Source of the DNA: Prorocentrum cordatum
Lineage: Eukaryota > Sar > Dinophyceae > Prorocentrales > Prorocentraceae
Direction of reading: 5' to 3'
DNA length: 64,000 nucleotides
Assembly: GCA_963575745.1 (NCBI GenBank)
Contig: CAUYUJ010007424.1
Span: forward strand, 356,962-420,961
Shown piece after piece: positions 1 through 11,764 of the stretch; the stretch's first letter is position 1; each line of letters begins with the position of its first letter. A program made the translations under genes and the position numbers. Below the pieces are notes generated by a model. That model did no database searches. It was given only the letters and a program-made list of their open reading frames with translations, and was not told the DNA's origin.

Positions 1-58
1 TGACGCCCTTGATCAGCTCCTCAAGCTCCGAGGAATGTGAGTTAATGTCGGAAGGCAT
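1..58 (-). CDS. Possible tail exon of the channel, cut by the window edge
   Basis: After a GGGCAG acceptor the minus strand reads PSDINSHSSELEELIKGV in an open frame to the window edge. The DI...ELEEL pattern resembles the helix after the last EF-hand in such channels. The phase does not match the EF-hand 2 exon directly, so another exon would be needed between 59 and 2221. Short and therefore uncertain. Confidence 0.3.
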   Translation of the reverse strand, partial: MPSDINSHSSELEELIKGV

Positions 59-1248
59 CTGCCCAAGTTGCAGCGGGCCCAAGTACTGGCAACAATGCAA
101 AGAGAAGTCCGATGTCCTTTCAGGGGGGCAAAGAAAACTAACAAAACCGACCGACCCACAACTGGATCCACGACGTGAGACTGAAGACCTCCAGGCAAGC
201 CGGGAACGTCACACGTGACGTTGCCAAGAGCGCCGACGCCACCGAAGGAAGGAGACAAAGCGGGGAAGACAGTGGACGGCAAGCATGAGGCAGCGGAGAG
301 ACAAGAAGACGCCCGAAGGGAGAGGGGGCAATATTGGGATTAAAAGAACTTTTTAGTACGCTCCTGTGACCCTTGCGCCATTCGGTCTACGTCGTGCAAA
401 GGACGTAATGACAATGACATGTCTTCTGACGAAGACGCCTGGCAGCAATGGTTGGGGCACATCTCGTGCCGTGCACGTGCAGCTCCCACCAAAGTGCATT
501 TGTATAGTTAGTGGTTCAGTTCTCTCGACACCGTCGACGCCTGAAGGGTTGTTCACTATCTGTCCCTAGTGCTGTCGGTCAATGTGTCATGCTGTCTATC
601 GCAAGGTGCCTGGTAATCGAGGTCAAATTCTCGAAATACATTTTCCCCTATCGGAATCAACGACCCCTAGCCCGGGGTTGAATTGAGATCTGCGGTTGCA
701 GACGACTCGCTGGATTCACCGTCGTATAAAGACATGTTCTAAACCGCCGCGAACGAACCAATCCACCCTCCACACAACCAGGTATTTGATACACCGGTCA
801 TCACGTAACACACCGTTGTTTAGAATGATGTGGTAAATCAACAGGTCTCACACAAGCGCGTGAAACCAATACTTTTGTGAACCACGAAGTGTACCAACAA
901 CGGCCGCTACACCACTTTCCCTGTCTGGTGCGCCAAGCGTCAATCAATGTCGCGCACGCGCAACACTCAAAGCAACGAGGATGTTGTGCGCACGTGGAAC
1001 AAAAAACGAGGATGCGCGCGCGAAACATGTTTGAAGACAGGAAGCGACTGACGAAGACGGGAAGAGAAGGGTCACGATAAACATGGAGAACCAAGCGAAA
1101 GAGAGCTGTGACAATGTACAGTAACAGGAGCACGTGCTCGCACCTTGGAGACGGCCGTGGGGTTCTGAATTGGTTGATCGGTCCCCAGACCCCTCCCATG
1201 CGGGTCCACCTGGCGCAGTTTTTCACGCCAGATCCGTTTTTCCCCTGG

Positions 1249-1304
<56 letters not shown>

Positions 1305-2221
1305 CGCCAGAGGCGTGCGTGCTCCTACGGGGCCACGGCCCCGGAGGCTGACAAAGGCCAAGAGCATTCCCGAACCAACGAACTCAAACCTGCTCGCCCT
1401 TCCTGCCAACCGGAACCAGTGCTGGGCCACCTCAGACCCCCCGACGGCACCAACTTGCACCTCTTCAACAGATGATCCTGCAATCGCCGAGGCAGAGGGC
1501 CGGGAAGAAGCACACACGCGCTTGCACGACCACGCAGACACATGCGCACATGTCGCTGGCACACGTGTGCGCAGATGCAGCCCCAGCCAGCGCGGCCAAG
1601 GCCGTCGGCGATTCGCCAGCGGGGCGCACCTGATGACATTGGCCGGCGTTCGGGACTCGTGAGGGGTGCTCTGCATGCCGTGGGGTCCTCGTTTGGAAAT
1701 CCTGGGGGCACCGTGGGCCAGGGGCACTTCTGGCAAGACCTGTGTGCGGATGACTCCGAACTGGCTGTTGCTCGCAGACATCACGGTGCTGACACGTGGC
1801 GGGTTCCGAAATCCTTGAAACTGGCAGATTGGCAGATCCGCGGCTGGTTTGGCTTCCGCCGCCTTCCGCCCTTCCCTGGGCAAACCCGCTGCAATTTTAC
1901 TCCCGCCGACTTCCGCCGACCTTCCGCCGCTTTCGCCGAGGAAGACACAGATGTTACCTCCGTCGATCCTCGGAAGGGGGCAGTGCCTGAGCATTTCTGC
2001 TCCGACGGGAATCCGCTGGAATTCCTGGGGGCGCCTGCGGGGAGGAGGGGGAGGCGGTCATTTGCGCTGGAAGCTGCACCCACGCCTGGTGGACTGTTCG
2101 TGACAGGACTGGGTTGCAACAGGGTGGTTTGCTTAGTATGAGGCAGCGGGGGTCGCCCACGATGCTTGGACGACAAAACGGTAGGAGAGGAAAGAGACCG
2201 ATGCTTAGAATCAGTGCAGGC
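59..2221 (-). other. Channel intron; GA microsatellite and a TTCCGCC-family repeat
   Basis: No convincing gene. A (GA)n run lies at 1250-1305. At 1835-2040 there is a copy of a dispersed family rich in CTTCCGCCGACTTCCGCC with a GAGGAAGA segment, seen again at 16320-16430, 35260-35400, 35640-35780 and 50190-50330. A long minus-strand reading frame through 801-1994 is low-complexity and was not accepted. Confidence 0.5.
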
Positions 2222-2311
2222 TCCTCGACGGTTATGAGTCCGTCCTGGCTGGTGTCGATAAGAGTGAATAGCTGGTCGACGTCGCCAGAGCTCATGTCCA
2301 TGGATGCCAAC
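2222..2311 (-). CDS. Voltage-gated cation channel, EF-hand 2 exon
   Basis: Contains a textbook EF-hand loop, DTSQDGLITVEE, with Asp, Ser, Asp at loop positions 1, 3 and 5, Gly at 6, Ile at 8 and Glu at 12. The entering helix is DVDQLFTLI. The acceptor is a pyrimidine-containing tract ending GCGCAG, and the donor is GC after GAGGA. Phases fit the upstream exon exactly. Calcium sensing by the channel's cytoplasmic tail is the likely role. Without the channel context it could belong to any EF-hand protein, but the LASMDM...DVDQLF arrangement is usual for channel tails. Confidence 0.75.
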
Positions 2312-3344
2312 CTGCGCTTGAAACAATGAAGTCTGTGCCCCTGCCTCAAGTTCTCAGAAGAGGCTCGAGCTGGGCATCCTCCGTGTGGAGTGAACATTAG
2401 AGTCTGCTGCGGTCCTAGGAAACAGAAGCTTGGAGGGCAAATTCTGATCGGTGTATCGTAGCAAGGTGTTGATGGCCGCACATCTGATCGCGGTATGCGT
2501 CCCGCACACAAGACGCTAGCGGCGACCCGGGGATGGCGACAGTTGCGCACATGCATGCAGAGCCGCGCTCGCATGCAGCAGCTGACGTGCAAGTAGTGAT
2601 GTGCCTACATGTGCGCGCAGACGGGCTGACTGTGTGACCGAAACTACAAATCAATAGAAACTGGAGAATCATAAACTTTCGGACGTCGGCGAGGAGCTCC
2701 GACAACTTACGATTCTGTAGCTTTTGCTGAAACAAATATTGGGGCGACAAGACATGGTCCCCTGCGCAGTGCCTGAAAAACCAACCTGACGGAAGAAAAC
2801 GGCGGCGGCGGATGGACGGTCGGGCACGGCACGGGCAGGACCCAGATGGCGCCTCCGCGAATCGTGACGCTACCAGTCGGGGAGGCGCAAACCTCAGGTT
2901 CGGGGGACTCGGAATGGCCTGGGGCCGTCAAGAAAAGTGGCGAGACCCAATCAAACATTTGACGCGACCTCTGGCTGACAACGCCCCACGAAAACAGGAC
3001 CGTTAGAATCCGGGGTGGTATCGTCAAAAAGCGCCAGCGAGCCCGAGCTCCGGCGAACTCGAGTCTTACGCTTCTCCGAACCAGCCCCCCCGCTGCCCCT
3101 ATGCCCCGCCTCGAACATGGCTAGGACGAGGATAAATTCGTTCCAGAACGTTCCAGAACGCTCTCACAGCGTGGCGGAACGCTCTGAGAAGGCCCTGGCG
3201 CCCAATACATCCTCCAGAACCGCCGGATCTCAGAAATTCTCGATTTATCCGCACCCCATGTTCTTATCGTTCTAGCTTCGTCTGGCCTTCCCCCCAGGTA
3301 GCGGCCTTTCTCGCGAGAGGGCAACAAGAACAGGCTCAAGAGGA
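2312..3344. other. Intron sequence without recognisable feature
   Basis: Mixed sequence with no convincing ORF. A stretch at 2668-2710 (CATAAACTTTCGGACGTC...) resembles one end of the foldback family described at 41498-41662 and may be a remnant. Confidence 0.35.
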
Positions 3345-3469
3345 GGAGAAAGGGGGAAAGGAGGGGGGGAAAAGGAGGAGGGGAAGGAAGAGGAGGAGGA
3401 GGAGGAGGAGGAGGAGGAGGAGGAAGAGGAGGAGGAGGAGGAGGAGGCGGAGGAGGAGGAGGAGGAGTT

Positions 3470-3504
<35 letters not shown>

Positions 3505-3555
3505 GTCTGTCTGTCTGTCTTTCTTTTTCTCTCTCTCTCTCTCTCTCTCTTCCCA
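3345..3555. repeat. GGA microsatellite passing into CT/CTGT microsatellite
   Basis: An AGG/GGA run with few interruptions to about 3468, then (CT)n with a short (CTGT)n core. The block lies inside the intron between EF-hand exons. From 3556 to 3949 nothing further was recognised. Confidence 0.9.
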
Positions 3556-3949
3556 TTCAGGCCAAGTCCCGCCAGCAGCTCCAAGGGAAATCGGCCCTGG
3601 GCTGGGGGAAAATATCGAAACATTCCCACCCCTCTCTGGCGATTCTGCAAGCCTGCGAGGGCTGATGCCCGCAGACTGGGGCCAGCGCGGGGGTGCGGCA
3701 CTACGCCGAAAGGCCAATCACTCCGCGAGGGCCCAGCTCAACACGAACGAGTCGGTATCATCCGTGATCCACACCTCGCAACAGACCTCCATGCGGTCAG
3801 TGATGATGGGGTTGCCACTCATTGCTGCGAGAGGAAAGGGTCATTCACATCCGAAGCCATAAGACTCAATTACGTACCATGAATCATCTGAACACTTGTG
3901 CCACCCATGGTGGCGTGCATATGCAGTAATTAAGTGTGCTCAGCGTCCT

Positions 3950-5640
3950 TTACGTGCCCGCACTCGACCTCCAAGCTGATGCACCATGTCGCCCCGTGGA
4001 GCTCGTCCTCCAAGTAGCTGTCCGCCCAGGCTCCCGATCTCCTCTGCGAAGAGCGTCTCCGCAAGAACGAGCATCCCCAGTCACCTTGGGCTTCCCCGTC
4101 GGGCTGTAGCTGTGCAGTTCGTGCTCCTTCGTCTTAACCGCCGTCAGGAGCATGTCGTTCACCTCCTGCTCCTGGACAGCGGCACCTCGCCTTGGAAACT
4201 GTACATAATGCGGACCTTCCTCTCCTTCCCTGGCTTGTCGAAAGGTCGGGAGCGCCATCAGTTATATAATCCACTTCTCCGCATCTTGAGGGCTGCCGCA
4301 CTCCGACATGGCCTGCAACCGTTTGAGCGTCGCTAGGACGCCCGAGAGGCGGAGGGAGGCGTCCTTGTGCTCGAAGCTCGAGATAACGTCGCGAACCCCG
4401 AGCAGGTAATGGAACGCTGGTGTGCCTATGTCTGCCCCTTCCTCCGCCCCCTTGCGTTTCTGCACGAACGCCTGGAAGCTGTCGCTGATGGCCTTCACTA
4501 TCGGCGACTTCTTGGCGATGGGGATCGTTATGTGATATTCGTTCTCGAGTGTGCGTATGCGTCCTTCCAACTGAGTGCGCAACGCCTGCATGGTGACTCG
4601 TGTGCCGTCCGCCTCGTCCTCCTCGTCCTCTTCCACCCCCTGCTGCCTCATCTTCTTGGGCGTTCCTCCTCCTGTTCCACCGACGCTTGATCTCGATCTG
4701 GCTGCTCGCGCACCAGGGCGTGCAGTCCACGATCTCGCTCCCTCCTCTCCCATCGTACTTCAACTCTCTGACAAAGAAGAAGGGTGAAAGTAGTGGTTGT
4801 ATGTGTTCTTTGCAATGCTTGAAGAGATCGGCTACAGTGTCGGAGACCTCGAGGCACAAGGGGCACTTGAGGCTGGAAGGCTCCTCAAGAGGTGTGGAAT
4901 ATCTTGCTCGGGATTTCGGACAGTACCCACGCGCCATGCTTGCTGCAATATGTTCCGTGCTATTTCTTTGTCTCTGAACGTACTCTCGCATATCAAGCAA
5001 TGATTCGTCATCGTAAGTACTTTGGCAATGTGCGATTTGCCATGATTGCCTCCCGATGTTGCTAATTTGTGTGCGTATAATTGCTTTTTGTCGGCCATGC
5101 AGTGCCGCATGTCGTGCCATCTGTCTTAGTTTCCATGCATCTGTACTCGCCCCCTTCATGGCCAGCCTGAGCTGCCTCTTCGGTGGCGGCGGTGAGAAGA
5201 AATAACCTTGCGCGGAGCTCGTCATCGTCGAGCCTCACAAACTCGTAGCAATCCGTGAAAAGAAAATCGTAAGTACTCCGATATTCGTGAGGGCTGGCTC
5301 CCGACTCCGTGGCCGTGAGCGCGTCGAGATCTTGCTGGGCCTGACGAGCCCACGGATTAGCTCGTTCTGAAACTCGCCCATCAACAAAGACTGGTTCATC
5401 AAACTTGGTCGGTCCAAAAACTACAGACAAGAATTGTGAATTGTCCTCTTTCCTCTCCACGAGTTTCTACACCCACTTGATACGACGGATTCTGAGCTCC
5501 GGGAAAAGCGGGGCAAACCTGAACTTCCTCATCACCTCCTTATGCTTAGTAGTCCTGACGTGTTTGCCTCCCTCCTCAAACCTCGCTGTCCCATGGAGTA
5601 TCGCCCGACACTTCTTTAGAATGAAACTCTGGAGATGTCG
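3950..5640 (-). mobile_element. Degraded 3' end of a dinoflagellate-type non-LTR retrotransposon
   Basis: Frames on the minus strand give, in order, the post-RT segment ELRIRRIKWV then KLVERKED...SVVFG; a Cys pair before TKKQLYAHK; a second finger CLICESTFRDKEIAR; a third, CPLCLEVSDTVADLFKH; and a tail with TLENEYHITIPIAKKS and GTPAFHYLLGVRDVI. Non-LTR elements of dinoflagellates, as I recall them, end this way: RRLRW-like motif, zinc fingers, tail. One in-frame TAG (5467-5469) and at least two frameshifts (near 5085 and 4830) break it. The reverse transcriptase itself is missing. The truncated 5' side abuts the GGA tract at 5655. Inference from motif order; moderate certainty. Confidence 0.6.
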
Positions 5641-5654
5641 AAGATCTGCTTCTC

Positions 5655-6175
5655 TAGGAGGAGGAGGAAGAGGAGGAGGAGGAGGAGGAGGAGGAGGAGG
5701 AGGAGGAGGAGGAGGAAAGGAGGAGGAGGAGGAGGAGGAAGAGGAGGAGGGGGAGGAGGGGAAAGGGATGGAGACTGGGTGGGAGGGCGGAAAGGACAGG
5801 ACGGGACAGCATCGGGCCGCTGTGTCGGACCGGATCGGAGCGCGCATCGGATCGTGCCGCCACGGCGCAGTCTCGAAATCCACCGACCCAGTCGGCGTGT
5901 GTGAGAAGCCCTTCGACGCGAGGCCAGCCCAACCCAAGCTGAAGTACGCCAGCCTCCTCTGAGGCTCCTCCTCCTCCTCGTCATCCTCCTGTTCCTCTTC
6001 TCCTCCTCCTTTTCCTCCTCCTCCTGCTTTTCCTCCTCCTCACCCGCCTCCGCCTCCGCCTCCGCCTCCTCCTCCTCCTCCTCCTCCTCCTGCTGTTCCT
6101 CCTCGTACTTTTCTTCTTCGTCCTCCTCCTCCTCGTCCTCCTCCTCCTCCGCTTCCTCCTCCTCTTTTCACCGCC
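5655..6175. repeat. GGA tract and CCT tract around a unique spacer
   Basis: GGA-rich run at 5655-5765, unique spacer, then a CCT/CCG-rich run at about 5965-6175. The two tracts are inverted relative to each other and could pair. Confidence 0.85.
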
Positions 6176-6323
6176 CGCCTCATGTCCCGTGCTTGTGGCA
6201 GGGTCACCAGCTCGTCGTTGTCGCTGTCGTCGTGGTCGTCGTCGTGGTCGTTTTCCTTCTGGGTCGGCGGCACCGGCCGTAAGGCCTTGAGAAGATCGAC
6301 TCGGCCGCACTAGGATACTGAAC

Positions 6324-6515
6324 TACGGCAGGTTCGTGTCGTGCCGACCCCAGCGTTGGTTTCTGACACCGCGTGGATCGTTCAACCTTAAACGATCGAC
6401 CGTTCCCGCAACGTCCAATCGTTCAACATCGACCGATTCTGGGTCGCCGCCGGCGTTCAACCTTGAACGCCCGCGCTGGGGTCGCCGCTGGTCGACACGA
6501 CACGAACCTGCCGTA
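6324..6515. mobile_element. Foldback (MITE-like) element, 192 bp
   Basis: Both ends read TACGGCAGGTTCGTGTCGTG from outside inward, and the complementarity continues with interruptions (CCCCAGCG on both arms). Internal pairs GTTCAACCTTAAACG and GTTCAACCTTGAACG add further hairpins. No coding capacity. No clear target-site duplication was seen. It lies about 160 bases downstream of the donor of channel exon 6680-6745. Confidence 0.75.
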
Positions 6516-6679
6516 GGCCGTGCAAACATCGGGCCTCATCGGATCGCCCGCAAATCCACATCGAATCGGATCGAACCGGGACAAATCGATGTAGGATCGG
6601 ACTTTGGATCAACATGTTGGGAAGGGCACGTGTGCCCGAGACGCGAGGGGGCTGGCTTTTTTGGGGCCGCCCCGGCGGC

Positions 6680-6745
6680 CATGTTCTGACCCACTCGACC
6701 TCCATGATGTCGCGGAATTCCTCCGCCCAGAGACGCAATGAACGC
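6680..6745 (-). CDS. Voltage-gated cation channel, end of EF-hand 1
   Basis: Encodes RSLRLWAEEFRDIMEVEWVR followed by TW. LWAEEF fits the last loop positions and start of the exiting helix of an EF-hand. The donor is GC after ACATG, leaving TG. The first base of the EF-hand 2 exon is G, giving Trp and then LASMDM, a perfect join. The acceptor GCAG starts the exon after two bases of a split codon, while the linker exon ends in phase 0. This shows that at least one small exon carrying the Asp-rich half of the loop is missing between 6.7 and 18.1 kb. Confidence 0.6.
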
Positions 6746-8685
6746 CTGCATCGCAGACCGACGTGCTGGATGTGACCAACTTGGACGGGTTATTTCCTGC
6801 GCCATTTTTCGTGGGGGTCATGCTGAAGCTGACCCGACACCGAATTGGAGCACAGGACGCAACCTGTTGTCCCCTCGCTCTTGATAACAACCTCGACGGC
6901 ATCCAATGGAAACTGTCTCGTCTGTATGGTTCGCTGGATTCGGAGAGGGGGACTGGTACTACCATTGCGCCGGGGACCGACATTTCCTGGCCGCGGGGGG
7001 CAGAGACCGGAAGGAAGAGGAGGAGGAGGAGGAGACAAAGGACGAACTAGAATGGCGGGGTTTTGGAAGGTGTACGAAAAACACCATGGCGGCAATCATA
7101 TGTTGACTGCAGTGTTTAACTTCTCCGTACGTGATACAAATACGCGCCAGCGCTGAAGCCAAACGGCAGTTGAGAATTTCATTTGGATCGCGATTGCGCG
7201 GGCGATGAAACAGCTCTGGCAGAAAAGAAAAACAAAGGAAGGAAGGAACCATGAGTGTCCAACCCCAGCGCCTTCTAGACTCAGCAGGGATGCCCCGTCG
7301 CTGTCGGACATGGGGGGCAAGCGACGCGGCGGGAAGCGGGGTAGCTCGCTCGTGCTCTCAGGAACGGCACTGGAGGAGCTCGCGCGCGTGAACGATGGTG
7401 GTGTGAGTTTCCCCATGCCGCATCTGTGTATGCCGGTGACATCGGGCCGCGGACGTGATGTCTGAAAGCCTGTCCTAAGACGTAAGCAAAGTGATGGCCC
7501 CGGGGGTCACGTGGAGGGCGAGATGGAAGTGCGTGGGAGGGGGTGATGGATGGAGATAGACCGAGGGATGTGTGCACTTTTTGGCACGATCGCCTGGGGG
7601 CCCACCGCATTCGCGAGTTGCTGGGGCCGCTGCGTCCACGACCGAAGGCGACCTCCTCGCTGGGTGCGCCGGGGGCCTCTGCTTCTTGGGCCTCGGCACT
7701 GCCCGCGGGCGAGGGCTAGCCGCGCTCGCCGGCGGCGGCCGCGCGGAGGGCCGCGCCAGCGCGCCGGCGCTTGACCTTCTTTCCTGCCGTGCGTATATTT
7801 TTGTCCTTCTCGGGCAAGTCGGCGCCGGTCTTTGGCGCAGGCCCTCTTGTCCCTGTCGTCATCCTTGCCCTTGCCTTCGCCCGTGCTCGACGCGATGGCG
7901 GCGCGCCCGCGAGAGCCGATGGGCGCCGCGGCCCCCGTCCTCGCCCAGGACGGGCGCGGTGCCAAAAGGCGGGGTAGCGTCGGTCCCCAGCTCGAGCGGC
8001 GAGCGGCGCTGTCCTCATCGAATTCAGCCTCGCGGCCCCGGGGCAGAGATGGGGGCCTGGGCGCGGCCGGTGGCAAGGGGCGCCGACGAGGAGGAGTGCG
8101 CGGCGCGCGCTCACCCCGAAGCGCTGGGGAGCGCGATGGCCGCGGCGTCGGCCGCGCTGGCCTCCTGTAGCCTAGCGGGTCGCTCGTGGAAGAAGGCGCG
8201 CCAAGGGCTGACTCGTCGAAGGCCGAGAGAGGGTCTCGCCCAAACCTTGTCCGCGAGCCGCCATCGGCGAGCGCGCTCAGCCCTTCGTTGCGCGGGCCAC
8301 GAGGCCCCATGTGGCGCATGCCCTGGCGGCGCGGCTCCACCGCCTGCGCTGAGGACACGCTCCCGCGCAACTCCACCTCGGGTGACTTATTGTCAGGTTC
8401 TGGTGTAGGTCCAGGTCGGCAGAGCCTGATGGTGATCAGTATCGTGCCAACTGCTGGGTTCGTGACCAGTTCAACCGTGTGATCCAGCTTGATTGTCATG
8501 TCCATTGCAGCACGGGGTATGTTGTGCCTCCGCTGACGCATTAACTCTCGAGCACGATTGTACTTCTCCCCTTGATCAATGCGGCTAGGCGGCATCATGA
8601 TCCAAACCCAGCGTGCTCCTGTCGGGTGACTTCACTGAGGCGGAGAAATTGGGAGAAACTATGTTGGCAGGATGGGGCGTTCGCA
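6746..8685 (-). other. Intron sequence; GC-rich open frame of unknown meaning
   Basis: A small GGA run lies at 7017-7032. A minus-strand frame of 363 codons covers 7507-8598 and is rich in Pro, Arg and Ala. It starts with a less biased stretch (AAMDMTIKLDHTVELVTNP) and lies directly downstream of the Gag-protease remnant, so it might be further retroelement sequence, but no integrase or RT motif was recognised. Confidence 0.3.
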
Positions 8686-11600
8686 TCAGTCATCCGCGCA
8701 GCCCAAGGCTCTAGTACCTGCGGGCGCAAGCTCTATCACTAGAGCGCGTCTGTGGTACGACGTTGGGCCCCGGAAAGGAAAGCTGGGGCGCGCCCTGAAG
8801 GGCCTCGTCTCATTGAGGGCCCAAGGTCGACCGCTGCTCGACCTCCTGGCTGGAGGGGGCGAGGGGGCAGCTGTCGGCGTCGCGCCCGCCGTCTCCGCTT
8901 CCGTCTCGCCGGCGCGGGCGCGTGGCTGAGCGCCGCGGTCGGGCGCGCCGCCCGCTTCTTGCGCAAACCTCTCGAAGTCGTCGAAGACCGTCGCAGGGTG
9001 CCCGCCCAGGGCCGTCTGCAGCAGGGCGCGGGCCGTGCCCGCGGGCCAGTGGATTCGGGCGTCGCCGCCGCAGATCAAGATCAGCTCGCGTCGGTCCATG
9101 TCCAGGATCGCGCGCGTGGGCCCCGTGCTACGCGGACCGAGGAGGCTGGGCAGGTCGCCGCCCCATCCACTGACACTGGGTTCTGCGATGCTGTGAGTGG
9201 TAGCTCTGCCCTGCTCATCCGCGACGGCAATGGGGGCGCTCGCCTGATGGGTGCGCTCTTGGGCCCCGTTGCCAACCCCCTGGGTGCCCGCGGGCTCGCT
9301 CATGAGGAGCCGCCGCGACCGGTGCCCTGCCGCCGCGATTCGGCGGCGCTACTGGCGCGCAAGCGTCTCACCCATGAGGTTGGCCCACGCGCCTGGGTCC
9401 ACGATGGCGCTGAGCTCGCTTGAAGTGAGCTGGGCGCGACCGCCATGCGCCCGCTCGGCGAGCTCAATTGGGGGCCGGTGGCCGGCCGCCAAGGGCGCGC
9501 GTCGGGCCCGCCGCTCTGCGGTGAGCCTCGGGGCGACTGCCGCCCCCGGGTGGATGCAAGAAAGCTGGATGTAATTTCGCCGATTGGTGCGTCGCGTGGC
9601 GCGATCGCGTGAGATTGGCGCTCGGGTCTGGTCGCCGCGAAGTGTTTCTTCAGCTGCTCGCGCGGCGAGGGCCAAGCTGGCGTGGCGGCTTAAACAGATG
9701 CCGCGCATCTCACCGGCGTCAACTTCCACCCCGGTGGATTCTGACTCTGCGCGTAGATCAGGCGGTTGTGAGGGTGGCGCAACGGCAGGGGGCCCAGCTA
9801 TCGCCATGTCGATCATCTGCTGAGGCCGCTCACGTCGGTGCGCGCGTCGTTGTTCCACCTGGGCGCCGACGTCGGCCTCCAATCTGGCCGCGGAAGGCAG
9901 CCGGGTCGATATCTCACAGGCTAGGTCGCGTGCGACGTCGGCCCGGCCCTGGTAGCCGCGGTCGGCACTTCTGCAAAGCACGCACGTCCGCGGACATCCG
10001 CGGTCGGCACTTCTGCCAGGGCCCCATGTCCGCGGCAACGTCTGTCCGGCAGGGCAGCCCGCGCTAGCTGGCCCTGCCGTGGGCGCGCGAGCTGGCCGAG
10101 ACCACTGATGCGAGGGCTGGTCGTCGGGGATCGCGAGCTGGCTCGCGGGTAGGGCGGCGGCGCCCGCGCCGCGCCGCTGGTCGACGAGGTTTATCTCGCG
10201 AGGGCCCTGCAGAACAGCAATCCTCCGTGGTGCTCTGGCGGAAGGATGAGCTTCATCAGCGGCTGCTGCCGTTCCGCGGCAGCCGTGGCCGCGTCGGGGA
10301 ACGGCGGCAGCGCTGGCGTTTGTCATGGCCCTGAAGATGGCGATGCCCCAGGGAACAACTGAGGTGGCGGCGGGGCCGCTGGCGCATCGGCGCGCGCGCG
10401 GCTCTGGACCGCGGCGAGCGAGGCGGCTGACCACGAGACGTGGACCAGGCAGCTGCCAGGAGCCGTCAGCGGATGGCTGCACTGACGCGGCGCCGTGGCT
10501 GGGCCGCGGCTGAAGAGGGCCCTCAGCGAACATGCAGGCAACTCCAAAGATACCGGCCAGGGGGCTGGGGTCCGGGTGCCATCCGTGGGCCCGGAGTCTG
10601 CGCGTCCTCCGAACTGCCCGCCGCTGCCGCTGCCCTGTGGCGATGACGCGATGCCTTGCGGGCACCCAGCGCGGAAATGGTTGTCGCTCCCGCAGATGCT
10701 ACGCGTCGCGGTGGTCCCGTCGTAGCCTTGGGGGTCGCGGCGCCTCCGATTTCCTGTGACTGGCGAGCAGTTGCCTTTGCCCTGTCCTTTTCCACCTACG
10801 AAGACCTGATCTACTCGAGTGTCCGAGAGCTCCGTGGGTAATGCGTACTTCTGGGCACCATTGCCTTTGCACCTTTGCAGTTCTGCCTTTTACTGGAAAA
10901 GGCGCTGCTGCTCTTATTAAGGCATATACGCGCGTTACGAGTTGGACGTTGCATGCGCCTCCGCCGCTGACGTGTAGCAGTATCTGCCAGAACAACTGAG
11001 CACCCATTTGGGCAGGTCCGAGGCCTTGGAGCTCTGGCGTTGGTTAGTTGACCTCTCCGCCAGGGTCCGAGCTGGCGTCTGAGGAAGCTCCGCTGACGCA
11101 GTCGGCCTGTTCTGCGGGCGCCCGCGCGGCGGCACCGGGGAGCTCGGCGGCGCTGACAACCCAGGTCGAGGCCCTGAATGAGCCAAGGGTCCGTTGCATG
11201 TGCGTCGTTGCTGTTGTCGTTGGTCATGCCCGCGGAACCCCCGAATGATGGCGGCGCGCGCGCGAAGAGCGCTGGCGATGTAGTTTGGTGCTTGCTCCAC
11301 GATGTGCCCCACGCGCCTGAGCATGGTCGTGGGACTGTTGGCCTCGGCCTCCGTGGCTGAGTATCGGTTGCCGCAAGGCTGGGGCAGCGTCATGAGTTGG
11401 CAAACTGTGACGCCGGCCGCTCGGAGGAGCAGCCAGCTGTAGCCCCCCCAAGACATCGCAGCTCCACCGCTGCGCGTAACACGACAGTGCAGCGTGAGGA
11501 ACCGCGCGAGCAGCGCGTCAGCGGTTTCGTTGCGGCGCCCCGAGAACTCGAAGAGTTCGCGGGCCGACTGGAGGCGCGACTCCTCACCTAGTAAACCGAG

Positions 11601-11764
11601 CTGCGTGGCGAGGTTCGCGACGAAGTAGACCGCGGAGCCCTATGGCTGGCCGTTGACCCAGCCTCCCTCCGTCATCACCGCGAAGCTCATGGAGCGCGTT
11701 AGCTCGCGAGCGGCCCCACCGAGGTTAAGGATGACGGCGGCGCATTGGCTAGCGAGCAAGTTCT
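8686..11764 (-). mobile_element. Broken Gag-protease region of an LTR (Ty1/copia-like) retrotransposon
   Basis: Gag-like code on the minus strand: GGAARELTRSMSFAVMTEGG, then an in-frame TAG (11640-11642), then RRNETADALLARFLTLHCRV, AMSWGGYSWLLLRAAGV and LRRVGHIVEQAPNYIAS. Downstream near 10660-10710 is a zinc knuckle ICGSDNHFRAGC whose first Cys is an Arg codon (CGT, one base from TGT). The protease follows with DPGAWANLMGE near 9350-9400, then after a frameshift GADLP-like GGDLPSLLG and GDARIHWPAGT to about 8900. I recall this Gag-knuckle-protease order from dinoflagellate Ty1/copia elements. Integrase, RT and LTRs were not seen. The 5' side ends in an AT-rich GAT tract. Clearly inactive. 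Confidence 0.62.

Noticed and set aside
801-1994. Minus-strand frame of 397 codons
   Set aside because: Low complexity (Ser-Leu from the GA tract, Arg/Ala-rich elsewhere) and no motif.
7275-7325. Minus-strand MSDSDGASL as the missing EF-hand loop
   Set aside because: No AG acceptor before it, and the phases do not fit the flanking exons.
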